This document shows, in pieces, positions 1-11,239 of a stretch of DNA of 64,000 nucleotides. This DNA is from Myrica gale (taxonomy: Eukaryota > Streptophyta > Magnoliopsida > Fagales > Myricaceae). A program made the position numbers and the translations under genes. Under the pieces are notes generated by a model that worked only from the letters and a program-made list of their open reading frames with translations, was not told the origin of the DNA and searched no databases. The DNA lies in contig OZ005605.1 in NCBI GenBank assembly GCA_963930655.1, positions 20,839,501 to 20,903,500 on the forward strand, read 5' to 3'. Each line of letters starts with the position of its first letter. Position 1 is the first letter of the stretch.

Positions 1-657
1 AAAATGGCTATCAATTCCTATCAAAGAAAAGTTAAGTGGGTTTCACTCACATCATTGGAATGAGGGGTCGTCTTGTCTAATCATATTGTAGGAAGAATAA
101 ATACAGTGCGGCAATAATGGTGCTAAAGAATGGTCTTCATGTAAAAGGTGAGAATGTTTTTGTTTTACTGCCGCGTTGCATATTCATCACGTGGGGATTT
201 CGTTTGTGTTTGGTAAAGTAAAGACAGCCGTTGTCAGGCAGTGGCGCCTGAGTGCCCTGTCAGTGCTCCACTTGGTCCTATCCTTTTACCCAGCCACTCT
301 GCTTCAGACCTAGACGGTGCATGTATCGAGTCCATGTGACCAGGGGACTGAGACCGCGGGGTCCATTCACGCAAAAGCGCCAAGTTTCCCAAGTTTACGA
401 GGAATAAGTTAAGAAAAGTAATACTGTAATAGTACTTGAAGGGTTGTCGTCCTGGAAGTCTGTCTTGCTTATGTTTGAACTTTGAATGGGGGTATCAGGG
501 TAGAGTCAAACAGAGTGTCCCACTGCCGATGGCGCTCGAACATGCCTCAATTCCAACCCAATTTGACATAGAGATTTGGATCCTTTTATTATCATTTTAT
601 TTGATAATGTTTTAGTTATATGGTAGATTATTCTTCTAGAGTCCACAAAATGCTTAA
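1..657. other. Intergenic, no gene recognised
   Basis: No open frame here looks coding and no repeat boundary is clear. The segment around 220-370 is more GC-rich than its surroundings but matches nothing I recognise. Confidence 0.5.
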
Positions 658-1091
658 TTATTTGGGTTAAATACGCTTTGTCTTTCTTATTTTTTTGGGT
701 CATTACACTTTGTATTTCGATGTATTATTTTTGAGACATTGGATCTCTTAATTTTTATATTTTTTCAATTTAGACTCGTACTCAAATTGTCCATCAATTT
801 AGACAGATTCCGTCAAAACATGAGGTGTAATGTGAAAATACACTTAAAGATAAAAGAGACAATGTGTAAATATCTCCAAAGATAATGAGACAATGTGTAA
901 ATATCTCCAAAGATAATGAGACAATGAGTAAAAATTTAGATTGAATCCGTTTAAATTGACTGACAATTTGGTTACGGGGTCAAAATTGAAAAAATGTATA
1001 ACTTTATGGGTCCAATGTCTCAAAAATAATACATCGATGTGCAAAGTGTAAATGACCTCAGAAATAAGGGGGCAAATTGTAGTTAACCCTA
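658..1091. repeat. Foldback element with long imperfect inverted arms
   Basis: The left arm (about 661-760) and the right arm (about 985-1091) are imperfect reverse complements. For example, gacattggatct near 736 pairs with gggtccaatgtc near 1010, and the outer ends gggttaaata and gttaaccct also pair. The middle holds a short tandem repeat of a roughly 30-bp unit (about 857-925, with gacaatgtgtaaatat). It looks like a non-autonomous DNA transposon. No target duplication was confirmed. Confidence 0.6.
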
Positions 1092-3616
1092 ATTATATTC
1101 TTTAACACTCCCCTCACGTGTGGGTTGAACCTCCTTTAATTGAATGGTTCATCACATGCAATATTTAATTTAAATTGAAGTGAAACTCACTACCATTTAA
1201 ACTCGATAATTACACATAGCGGGAAGACCACTAGAGCATAATGAGACTAGTGTGATTTCAACCTTTATTGAAAGCAAAAATCCTATACGCAACCTGCATA
1301 ACACAAAGCCACCACCCATGTAGTCTGTGTTGTTTAATGTTCAGTATTTAGCCAACCAGGCATGTTCGTGTTGTAAAAACTGTAGGATTCTAGAAGAATT
1401 GTGAATATTTATGTGAAATAGTATTTTATAGATATTTGTGTAAATGATAGAATATAGAGAGAAAAAATTTGTGTTAAAAATTATTGGAGATTGTGTTAAA
1501 TGTATTGGTGTTTGTGTTTGAATTCTTAAGATGTTTGACAATAATTTTGTAATGAATTTGAATCCTATAAAAAACTTAAAAACCACCATTACCCAAATAC
1601 TCTGGAAGATACTTGCCAAAAATTTTGACTGCCAAACAAGACAGAACTATGCAGAAAAGTTACCCAGTAGTTAGCAGTTTAAAGCGACACTTTTGGGCCA
1701 AACGAGATCATATTCTCCACTAGCAAATTGAAAACGAATCTTCTTTAGACCCAGAATTCAATTTCAAGCACTACGGAGTAAGGATTAAGAAAGTGTTGTC
1801 TTATCTCTTAGTGATAGAGGCTCCGTTCTAAAGGGTGAGAGGCGAGAGCGATAGACAGCAACGTTAGAACCACCGAATCTCTTTGTTTCTCGGTGCCTTT
1901 AGTAGTTGCAGACACGTTTTCCTTGGGACTACGAAAAGAGTGAGCCACACCAAATATCCCGATTGAGTAGCTAGATGATGACCTCTCTGTAAGTGCTCAT
2001 ACTTCATCACGCGTAGGGAAAAAAAAGGAGATAAAGTGCTGCTATTTCTGACATGATGCCAAAAGTGTAGCGAGGTTGGTCCTGACAAACAGCAATGTGC
2101 GACTGTTTTCGTTTCTGACCCATTTTGGGCCAGAAATGCTGGGTCGGATTGGAAAAACTGGGCTAGCAGGAAGAAGAACAGAGAGATTGATATGCGTAAT
2201 GGACTATCAGTTGTTCTGGGTTCTTGAACTGGCCAAGACCAAAGCCGAGATCATATTGGGCTTGAAGGCCGGAAGTGGGAAGGAGGCTGCAGTAGTAACG
2301 TGGAGGTGAATGAGATAGATGAGCAGAATAAGACCTCTAACTGCTCCGACCTAAAAGAGTCCCTACTCATAACCCATAAGTAATACTATTCTTCCAGAAC
2401 TTCTGTACATGTTCTGTTGAGGACTTCTCTATACCTGCAATGGAGTGGTGCAACACCTAACTCGGCTGCCTCTAGAATAATTTCTGGAGACTATCCCTTT
2501 GTTCCGTACCACTCAGATGGACTTTCGTAGGCTTTCAACTCCTTGATTTGGACTTGTTTCCAGATGATGAATAAATAAAATTTTGATTAAAAAAATAGAC
2601 CCCAATACACGCACTAGGTGGGTGATACAGTAAACCAACTGGTCAAGTCCTAACCCTTCTGATTAATATTTTAGAAACTGTTTTGGTCACCAAAGAACCA
2701 GTTAAGTGTGAATTAAGGAGACCCTATAAAGTATTCCCGAAGGCTCAAACAACTCTGTTCCACGGTCTGCAGACTGAACCAGAGATAACAACAAAACTAG
2801 AACCTTAAACTGGTCCCCAAATATTGAGGACAACGTCACAACGTCTTGTGATATTGAAAGCTGTCTTAGGTCGGTGATCTTGCTCCATTATCAATGTTTC
2901 TATGTGACCTGCAATTGTATCATCATTTTGAAAAGCAATGAAAGTAATGAATGTTTTGACTGGAAAAAAAACAGAGGTTACGAAAGCTGAGCTAAGAGCA
3001 TCTTGAACAGCACCAAGAAAGAGATTAAAATAATTCTTGTTTGTGGTGCATAAAATAATATTGGTGTGGTCATGCTTGGCGTGCTAAAGGTCATCTGGTC
3101 CAATATTCTTATAATCTTAAAAGTTTCCAAACAGTGAAAAGCAGAGGCCTCTGATTTGATAAGCCCTCCAATCATCTCTTTGATAAAGCCTAGTGGCTAT
3201 ATTGTTGCAGACCAAAATGCGACCAGCACTTCACCATGTTGAGGTGAATAGGTGATATAATATTCGCCACTAGCACTTCATCAAATGTTTTTTAGTTAAC
3301 TTCATATTTTGAACTTGTCGAATTTGAATCTTTGAATGAATATTATCTTCTGTACAAACACTTGCCTTTTCTTGGACCGACCTCTTTTATAATTTTTTTT
3401 TTTTATCTTTGAAGAGAGACGTAGCATATCATATGAGTCTTATTTAATGAAAAAAGGAATAATCCTCAAGGAAGTTTAAGTAAGTGATTGTGACAAAAAT
3501 AAAGTGCAAGTTAAAAATTCAAAGCATGTATCTGATTTGATAAATAACGTTTATCAAGTAAGGAGGATGATCCGAGAGTGTCTTATAAAAGCTTCACCAC
3601 TTTTTTAAGAATTAGA
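1092..3616. other. Intergenic, no gene recognised apart from one MITE
   Basis: Contains the MITE-like copy at 1359-1594. The rest has only short unconvincing frames, the longest about 77 codons at 2076-2309 with no recognisable family. I see no RNA gene or promoter that I can support. Confidence 0.45.
1359..1594 (+). repeat. MITE-like element, family A copy 1
   Basis: Shares the sequence order of the copies at 14189-14453, 50139-50519 (inverted) and 62564-62872: a leading ggattc, then tgtgaatatttatgt, a ttggtgtttgtgtttgaattc core, and a trailing gaatccta. The outer ends are imperfect inverted repeats (left catgttcgtgttg, right complement taatggtggtttt). It has no coding capacity. Confidence 0.65.
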
Positions 3617-3797
3617 GTGCGTTCGGTTAAGGTGTATTGTGAGGATTTTTTGTGTTTTGAGAATTTTTATGTGATGTTGACTTTATTGGTATGCGTGTTG
3701 TAGTTATATTTATATGGTGTGAAAAATTATGTTTGGTTGTAGAATCCTGAGAATTCAAAAAATCTTGAGGATTCTACCTAAACGAACATGCCCTTAG
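3617..3797. repeat. Small MITE with inverted termini
   Basis: The left end has gtgcgttcggttaaggtg, and the reverse complement of the right end reads catgttcgtttaggtag, so the termini are imperfect inverted repeats over about 25 bp. The element is about 180 bp long, AT-rich and non-coding. Its right end is included in the 359-bp tandem duplication that follows, so a partial second right end lies at 4125-4156. Confidence 0.55.
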
Positions 3798-4483
3798 GCT
3801 CTCGACTCTTTTGAAGAAAGCGTGAGTTAAATTAAAAAGTTCACTTCTTTAACCCTCGATTATGTGTAAATTCCTTCTGTTTTTTCACAATCTAAGGAAG
3901 GAGGCAAAGCACAATTTATCTCTCTAAATGAGTCTATTTTGTTCAACTTGACGCAAGAGAAAGACTTACGCTACCTCCCTTTCTAAATTATTCTTTCCCT
4001 TTCTAAATTATTATTCAACACATATACCTGGTCGATCGCTTCATGTACCGTTAAACATATGTACGACAGACTGACGGAAGGACCATTTCGTCAAAAAAAG
4101 AAAACTCAATGACTAAAATTTTGATGAGGATTCTACCTAAACGAACATGCCCTTAGGCTCTCGACTCTTTTGAAGAAAGCGTGAGTTAAATTAAAAAGTT
4201 CACTTCTTTAACCCTCGATTATGTGTAAATTCCTTCTGTTTTTTCACAATCTAAGGAAGGAGACAAAGCACAATTTATCTCTCTAACTGAGTCTATTTTG
4301 TTCAACTTGACGCAAGAGAAAGACTTACGCTACCTCCCTTTCTAAATTATTCTTTCCCTTTCTAAATTATTATTCAACACATATACCTGGTCGATCGCTT
4401 CATGTACCGTTAAACATATGTACGACAGACTGACGGAAGGACCATTTCGTCAAAAAAAGAAAACTCAATGACTAAAATTTTGA
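3766..4483. repeat. 359-bp tandem duplication, nearly identical copies
   Basis: Unit 1 is 3766-4124 and unit 2 is 4125-4483. By eye the two differ at two positions only (ggaggcaaag against ggagacaaag, and ctaaatgag against ctaactgag). The unit begins with the right end of a MITE and continues into unrelated sequence. Such low divergence implies a recent event, or an assembly duplication. Confidence 0.9.
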
Positions 4484-4666
4484 AAGTGAATGACTAAAAT
4501 TAAAAAGTGTCCAAAATCTAGGGTCTAGAATGTCAATTTTCCAAAAAAAAAAAATTTCTACACCTTACAGTAATTCCTGCGTTATGTGAAAAAATAAGAA
4601 ATGGTATCATAGGCACCTAAGTTTTAATAATCATAATATATAATTAGCTAAAAAGATCTCTGCGTG

Positions 4667-5871
4667 ATCATATTTATACATAGCAAATGCCCTCGTGTTT
4701 TGGACCCTGGAAGGCTCGGGTGAATTCAGTGTCAAGTCTGTGCATAGGGCCCTCGTGAAGTGCAGGAATGAAGTAGTCTCTTCTTCTCACTTCTATCAGT
4801 GGACTGATTTATGGCACCTCCAAATTCATGATCGTTTGAAACTACTTCTGTGGAAGGTGGTATGAGATGTTTTTCCAACCAAGCTGAAGGTGACAAACCG
4901 CATTGGTGGACGGGAGCTATTGGAAGGGGAGCTGTTGTGTGCATTTTGTGGGGAACATCCTTAATCACTCCACTAACTGTTATTTCTCTGCCCTTATAGT
5001 AGGTTGGTCTGGAGTGAATCCCCATGACAGTTAATATTACAATGTTTGGAGAAGGGCTGGTTGATAACTGGGTTCAATGCATTCTTCATCCCCATCGTTT
5101 GATTGACATCCCTTTAGAAGATCAACATCTGTTTCAACTTTATGCAGTTAATGCAATAGACTTGATTTGGGCAGCTAGAAATGCTTTTGTACATGAAGGT
5201 AAGTTGTGTGATCCATAGGAGCTTAGTCGACGGGTTCGGAACCTGTGTTGGGAACATCGTGCTACCTGACAGAAGAAATTGAGTCCGACTAGGGTGCCGA
5301 TCTGGGAGCCTCCGCCAGAAGGAACAACCAAAGTTAATGTGGATGTTGCTATAAGAGATACCTTTGATGTACTTGTTGCTGTAGCCCGGGACTCTCAGGG
5401 AAGTATTCAAAAGGCTGTGACCAAGTTTATTAAAACAACTGAACCATTGACAGGAGAAGCAGATGCAGCTCTAATGGGCCTTCAACTTGTTGTTACTAAT
5501 GGTTTTCGGGAGGTGATCTTGCAAGGTGATTCTGAGCTGGTAGTCAAGGCTATTAAATGCTGGCCTCAGTTATCCGAGTGACGTATACATGCTACAGTGA
5601 CATAAATGTTCGAACTTGGAAAAGGGCTGCGGAGATGGCAAGCCAATCATATTTATAGAGGTGCTAATGAGATGATGCACCACCTAGCTCGTTGGGTCGC
5701 CGCTAAGTATTGCTTAGATGACAATTCCCGTTTTATTGAGCATTCTTCTTTGGATCTATCTTGGTTGTATGCAGGCACTAACCCTCCTTAGTTTTTTGTT
5801 TTTTTTGGATGTTATTATGAAATAAGATAAGGTCTTGATTAAAAAAAAATATCATATTTATACATAGCAAA
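4667..5871 (+). mobile_element. 5'-truncated LINE with perfect 21-bp target-site duplication
   Basis: The segment 4688-5850 is bounded by identical 21-bp direct repeats at 4667-4687 and 5851-5871 (atcatatttatacatagcaa plus a). The interior ends in an A-rich tail at 5841-5849 and encodes only the distal part of a plant L1-type ORF2. This is the normal signature of target-primed reverse transcription with 5' truncation. The body already contains several stops, so the copy is dead. Confidence 0.88.
4699..5791 (+). pseudogene. LINE ORF2 remnant: reverse-transcriptase zinc-binding region plus RNase H domain
   Basis: Near 4810-4960 one frame reads WHLQIHDRLKLLLWKV followed downstream by LCAFCGE, which resembles the zinc-binding segment (zf-RVT) found after plant non-LTR reverse transcriptases. 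From 5279 an RNase H-like (RVT_3) domain follows. The likely acidic residues are seen in NVDVA, GEADAALMGLQ and LQGDSELVV, and the tail motif RGANEMMHHLAR lies near 5660-5690. In-frame stops interrupt it around 4870, 5217 and 5579. Plant L1 elements with a terminal RNase H domain are a known type. No reverse-transcriptase core remains, so it cannot move on its own. Confidence 0.8.
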
Positions 5872-6453
5872 GTCGTTTCGATCAATCCATTCTAGCTTCA
5901 GGTCTTTGCAGGCAGTTTTTTCTTTTTCTTTTTTAATGACAACATAATTCAAATCTTATATCATATTCCTGAGATGAAAAATGGTCTCAAAAGTAATGGT
6001 CGCCTGAGATATAACCCGTTCCATATTCTTGTCACTTCGTATTACACCCAAATATAACATGCGATTCAACCTTTCTTTTTAAGTTTCAGATATCAGGTTT
6101 TTTTTTAATCGGTTGAACATCTTTTCAGGTTCATTTTCTTCTCTCTTTCTCTCCTTCCAAACAGGCACTTTGATTAAAATGATTGGATAAGGTTACCGTG
6201 TCTCACTCGAGTCTCGAATCCTCCTAAAGAGAGATGTATTTCACCTTTAGCCATGCGCACCAAGGACAGTGAAGCCTTCCACCCCCTCACCTCTTCCTCT
6301 CCTCTTTTGATTGGTATTCTTCTATTTTCTATCTCCCATCCAACGTCATAAAAACGAACAGAGTTCTTAGATTAAACCATCGGTTACCCCAGACAGTGAA
6401 AAGGTGCGTGAGACAGAGGGAGAGAGAGAGAAGATATTTTTTTCTCCATTGAT
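5872..6453. other. Upstream region and leader of the PAP phosphatase gene
   Basis: AT-rich and then CT-rich DNA leading into the start at 6454. A possible TATA-like cataaaaa lies near 6347-6354, and a purine-rich GA stretch at 6417-6433 probably lies in the 5' untranslated leader. The transcription start cannot be fixed from sequence. Confidence 0.35.
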
Positions 6454-9400
6454 ATGCCTTTACATTGCTCAAGCCCGGCTGCGGTAGCTCTACGTATGCC
6501 GGGTAATGGTAGAATAATAAACAAATTCACACCTAACCATGTAGGAAGTCTGTTCTTCTGCCACTCCCAGAAATCATCGAAACGCATTATTGTCTCTCTG
6601 TCGAAGTTCAACAGTAGCGCTCCTTCTTCGATAATGGAGGAGCAGATAAACATGGGCGTTGCGTCCTCAGAAGCAGAAAAATATTACGAAGAACTGAATG
6701 TTGCTGTCAGAGTTGTTCAGATGGCATGTGCTCTCTGCCAGAGAGTGCAAGACGGTTTGATTTCTAAAAGCAGCAATGGTCAGGTCCAGTCCAAGGATGA
6801 CAATTCTCCTGTCACTGTCGCAGGTAATTCTGCAAATCCTTACCCTTTCTTCTTAATTTGGGTTCTTGTTACTTGTGTAGCGGTGTGGGTTTTTATGTAT
6901 TTTGGCCGATTTTGCTTCAGTTTTGGTGGGTTTTCTAAAATTTTCCGAAAAAAATGTCCATTTATACGAATTTGCTTAGGATGCACCTTCGCGGTCATTG
7001 TAACTAAATGGTGACGACTACTTAATTCATATCTCAAATTTTTCGGTGACATTGTTCCGTGTAATGTTAAAAATCAATTATTTTTCTTCTCTTTCTGGTC
7101 GCAATGCTAATGATCATTTGTTTTCTTGCTTTTGGTACTAATATTGTAGAAATGTTTTAAATTTTCAATGCATTAGGAATCTATGGAATACAACATGAAA
7201 ATGCACTATTAGTAAGTGCGATTTCTAAGCCATCGACAAAGGAAGTTCTGGGTAGCTCAATAATGGTGACGGAAAGTCAAAAAATTGGTGTGAAGGCTGG
7301 AACGCATGTACAGAAACAGCCCCCTTTACTGTTATGATACAACCTGTTTTCTGCTCATGAATGGAAATGGAGCATTCCTTGTTGCTTAATTGCTAGATGC
7401 AAAAAGGAGGTGAGGGACTCTCTGAAAAGAGAAATATGTTTTCTTAGGTCGAGAAAACTTTTTAGGAGAGAAAACTTGTACTGATGTGCAGTAACGGTAT
7501 CAGTGAAAATTTATGCACTGGGCCAGTAGAATGCAACATTCTCCCGGAGACGCTGCTTATGGATAGGTCATGGAAGCTTTCATTTTGCCTTGGCCACGGT
7601 AGTTGTGATTCCTCACTTTGACTTTTTGCATATTGTAGATTGCCTTTTCAATTATGACTGATTTCGGGGATGTGAAACCCTTTAGAACTTACTAAAGAAC
7701 GCTAGTTACATAATTCAAGGTGGAAAGTGTGGTTGAGTAACTCTTGGAATGAGTTGTGACATAGTAACTAGGGTTGGTTCATTGGGTTGGGTACTTACAA
7801 GGAGAGCCGATAGAGTAATGCAAAGGGTAGTTGAAATTGGTTTGAATCGGCTCTTGCACCTACCTAAGACTTTAGGAGTCAATTTCCCAACTATCTGCAA
7901 CAAAATTAGAGTTTTCCTTGAGCAAGATGCATTCTTTAGGTCAAGAGTTAGTTTTAGACAGCTAAGTTTTCATTTCTCATTTATCAAAAGCGTGCCCTCT
8001 TGGGAGGAAGCAAGGGACCCCCCCCCCTCTCCCTCTCCTATCACTTATGAAATGAATAACATCGTAGACTATTAATCATTGAAGTGGTGTAATTGATCCA
8101 TAGTGGGAGGGGTAGAGAAGATCAGACTATTATTGAAACACAGAATAAGTTTACAAGGCACATCCCAAAAGAAAGATTTAGATGGAAAGAGGGAACTAAA
8201 TAGAGAAATTATGCCCTAAGACCAAAATCGGGGCAGCAATATCATGTCCTCTTTTTGGCAAAAGACGTACCAAACAGAAAAATGACTAGCAATATCTGGA
8301 ATTTTAACGTGTCGCAGTGAATAAGGGCTTCCTACGGGGACTGCACGTAACCAAGCAATACTGCAAGAGAGAAGCTACTGAGCATGCAACGGCTGATCAA
8401 CCTAGCGCAATAGCCATTGCGCGATATTAAGATAGCGCACAGCCATTTTATTGCTTGCCTTGAATCACGCACTTTAAAACTTTTGATTGCCTAACTCACA
8501 GCCATTTTCTTGCTTATCTCAGAATTGCTAACTTTAAAACTCTAGTTCTGGGAAATAAAAATAAGGCCATGAAGAAGGTCTGTTCCAGTTTCCAGTTGCA
8601 GCTGGCGAAAGAGCGGGCAGTGGGAATATAAATTCTGTTTACTGATATACTAACAATAGCACCCAGCTTACACGGCGTTTGGCAACTTAAAATTTTAACA
8701 AAATTTTACTTTTATCAAACACTTCAAAATTTTACTTTTACTTTTATCACTCATTCACCAATTCAAATACCGCCTTGTTTTTAACACCAACACAAAATTT
8801 TGATAAATTTTTTAAAACAAACGCGCCGTTGCTAAGAGTGTGGCTGAATAATGAATTGGTGTGTGATGATTAGATTAGAAGCTTCAACAGAATTAGATCC
8901 TCAGAGAAGCCCTTTTTTTTTCTTCCATTAACTGTTAAATTTAATGTATATTGCAGAAGTATTAAATGGAACTCTTCGTATTTGGGACCAATCTATGAAG
9001 TGAAACCAGTGTCCTCATCATTTTATCTATTGCAGCCTATATCAGTCTTGTTGCAATATTTTTTTTATCCACTGTACTGGTCTGCTCTCTGGAAGTAACC
9101 AATATTGTTGCTATTGTGTTACTGGACAAACAAGTTTATCTTTCTGGGAAAGAACTCCATACTGAAAGAATTGTTTGTGCTAACAGTCACCTGCATGACC
9201 TGAAACTTTTGGATAAATCTCCTATTCCCTTTCTTGTCTGTATCACTTTTAATTCTTTTGCTTTCTTACCTCTTTAAGATTCTCCATATGCCTCTCGGTA
9301 AAGTATCCACTTACCTTCCTTCCAGGGGGAAGAGTATGCCCAATTTCCTTTTCGTTGTTAGCTTCTTTTTGTAGCATTCTAGAAGTGCTTATAAACTTGT

Positions 9401-11239
9401 TGGAAGCAAATTCATGCTGTATTGCAATCTCTAGCTGAAGTTTACCCTTTCATTAGTACTAATATTGAAGTAATTACTTTTGGTTGTGGCCTCCACTGGT
9501 TCTCTTGCCTGTCTTTATGTCCGAATTTAATGAATGGGGCGTTAATTGATCCATTGACTTAAACTTAAACTTCTGGAATTGCTGAAGAGCAATTTATTGT
9601 GCGGTTTTAGCACCGATGTTCTTCATATTACTTGATTGTCATCACCATCACCCCAATATGCCAAAATTCGACCATGACCAAAATGTTACTACCAATTTAC
9701 CAAATCTGAGTCACCAGTTCATCATCCACATGTAAATTTCATTTGGTCTCATTTGAGTAGTGGATAAGATATAATTTTATTGCATCTCAAATTAGCTTAA
9801 TTATAATTTACCCCCCATGTACACAGATTGGAGTGTCCAAGCAACTGTCAGTTGGTTACTTTCCGAGCATTTTGGGAGACAAAATGTGTCCATTGTTGCT
9901 GAGGAAGATGTCCAAACACTCTCCAAGGCTGATGCATCTGGACTGTTGGGATCTGTAGTGAATGCTGTGAATGAGTTTCTTGCTGCAGCACCTCGTTTTG
10001 GACTTAAAGGTCCAGATATGGCCCTCAGGAGCTCGGAGGTGCTTGAAGCCATCAGTCATTGTAACTCATCTGGGGGTCCTACTGGAAGATTTTGGACTCT
10101 TGACCCTGTTGACGGCACATTGGGGTTTATACGTGGGGATCAATATGCGATAGCACTAGCTCTAATAGAGGATGGAGAAGTTGTCCTTGGAGTTCTTGGG
10201 TGCCCAAATTACCCAATGAGAAAGGAATGGCTAAGTTATCATCATCGTTATCATAGAATCATTACTAAGTTGACTCCACCAACATCAGAGTCTTGGGACA
10301 AAGGTTTTGTGACTTATGCTACGAGAGGTAGTGGCAAGGCTTGGATGCAACCACTGATACATTCAAATAAGAAATTAGTGTGGCCAAACTCTGCGAGGCC
10401 AGTTCGAGTGTCTTCCATTGATGATCCAACATTAGCAACCTTTTGTGAACCAGTCGAGAAAGCAAATTCAAGCCATTCCTTCACAGCAGGACTAGCTCAC
10501 ACCATGGGGCTTAGGTGCATATGTTTTCATTCGTTCTCTTTGCCAAATTATGCATTTTTATTCTTTCTCAGAGGAGGAAATGATAACCTGCTCTAAGTTC
10601 ATGTGGTCTTATATTTTCTTTCACTCTTTTACCACGTACGCATATCTAGTTAAACACGTGCCGCAATTGGAGAATTAACTATTCCTAATTAAGCTCCTAT
10701 AAATGCAATTAAAAATAAAAATAGGTCCCAGAGGTACAATGCAGAGCTGAATGTTCATGTTAAATGAGACAGTGATGCAGGAAATTGTTACAGTGACCTT
10801 ACAATGACCGTGTTTTGTTTGGTCAAAAGGAGGAGTAACTGATATTTACGGTATTTCACGGAAGATGAAAAAGATAAAGAATAAATTGCACATTTTTGCT
10901 GTGCGAGAGAGCTCAAGTGTATGATTTAACTGCAGGAAGCAACCACTAAGAGTTTACAGTATGGTCAAGTATGCTGCGATAGCCCGTGGGGATGCTGAGA
11001 TCTTTATGAAGTTTGCAAGGACTGGCTACAAGGAGAAAATATGGGATCATGCTGCAGGAGTTGTTATCATACAAGAAGCCGGTGGTGTGGTAACAGATGC
11101 GCGAGGGAACCCGCTTGACTTTTCAAGGGGCATTTACCTAGAAGGTCTTGATCGAGGTATAATTGCATCTGCTGGAGCCAAACTACATGACAAGATCATC
11201 GATGCTGTTGATGCTAGCTGGGACTCCTCTGGTTTATAA
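6454..11239 (+). CDS. 3'(2'),5'-bisphosphate nucleotidase, HAL2/SAL1 family, probably mitochondrial or plastid targeted
   Basis: Hydrolyses 3'-phosphoadenosine 5'-phosphate (PAP) to AMP, which clears a by-product of sulfation. Exons: 6454-6823, 9827-10514, 10936-11239; all introns are GT-AG and the joined frame is 453 codons plus stop. The first junction creates PVTVAD-W, the expected conserved block. Inositol-monophosphatase-fold motifs are present: AEED at 148-151, WTLDPVDGT at 213-221 (metal ligands D216 and D219), and WDHAAG at 389-394 (D390). About 60 to 100 basic and Ser-rich residues precede the domain. They suggest an organelle transit peptide, as in the Arabidopsis protein annotated as a putative mitochondrial PAP-specific phosphatase (At4g05090, from memory). 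Starting at an internal ATG (6634) would remove this extension. The residue after DPVDGT is Leu where cytosolic/plastid SAL1 has Lys. Intron 1 is 3 kb and holds a MITE. Confidence 0.93.
8673..8830. repeat. MITE with inverted termini inside intron 1 of the PAP phosphatase gene
   Basis: The left end cggcgtttgg and right end caaacgcgccg are near-perfect inverted repeats. The interior is an AT-rich run of aaaattttac-type motifs about 160 bp long with no coding capacity. It lies far from both splice sites, so splicing of the host gene should not be affected directly. Confidence 0.65.

Noticed and set aside
3766..4483. CRISPR-like or satellite array
   Set aside because: Only two long units, no spacers, in plant nuclear DNA; a simple tandem duplication.
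9827..10596. Treating the long PAP phosphatase frame as a single-exon gene ending at 10596
   Set aside because: The frame runs into intron 2 after GLR. A GT donor at 10515 and the exon at 10936 restore the conserved [18 protein letters not shown] continuation.
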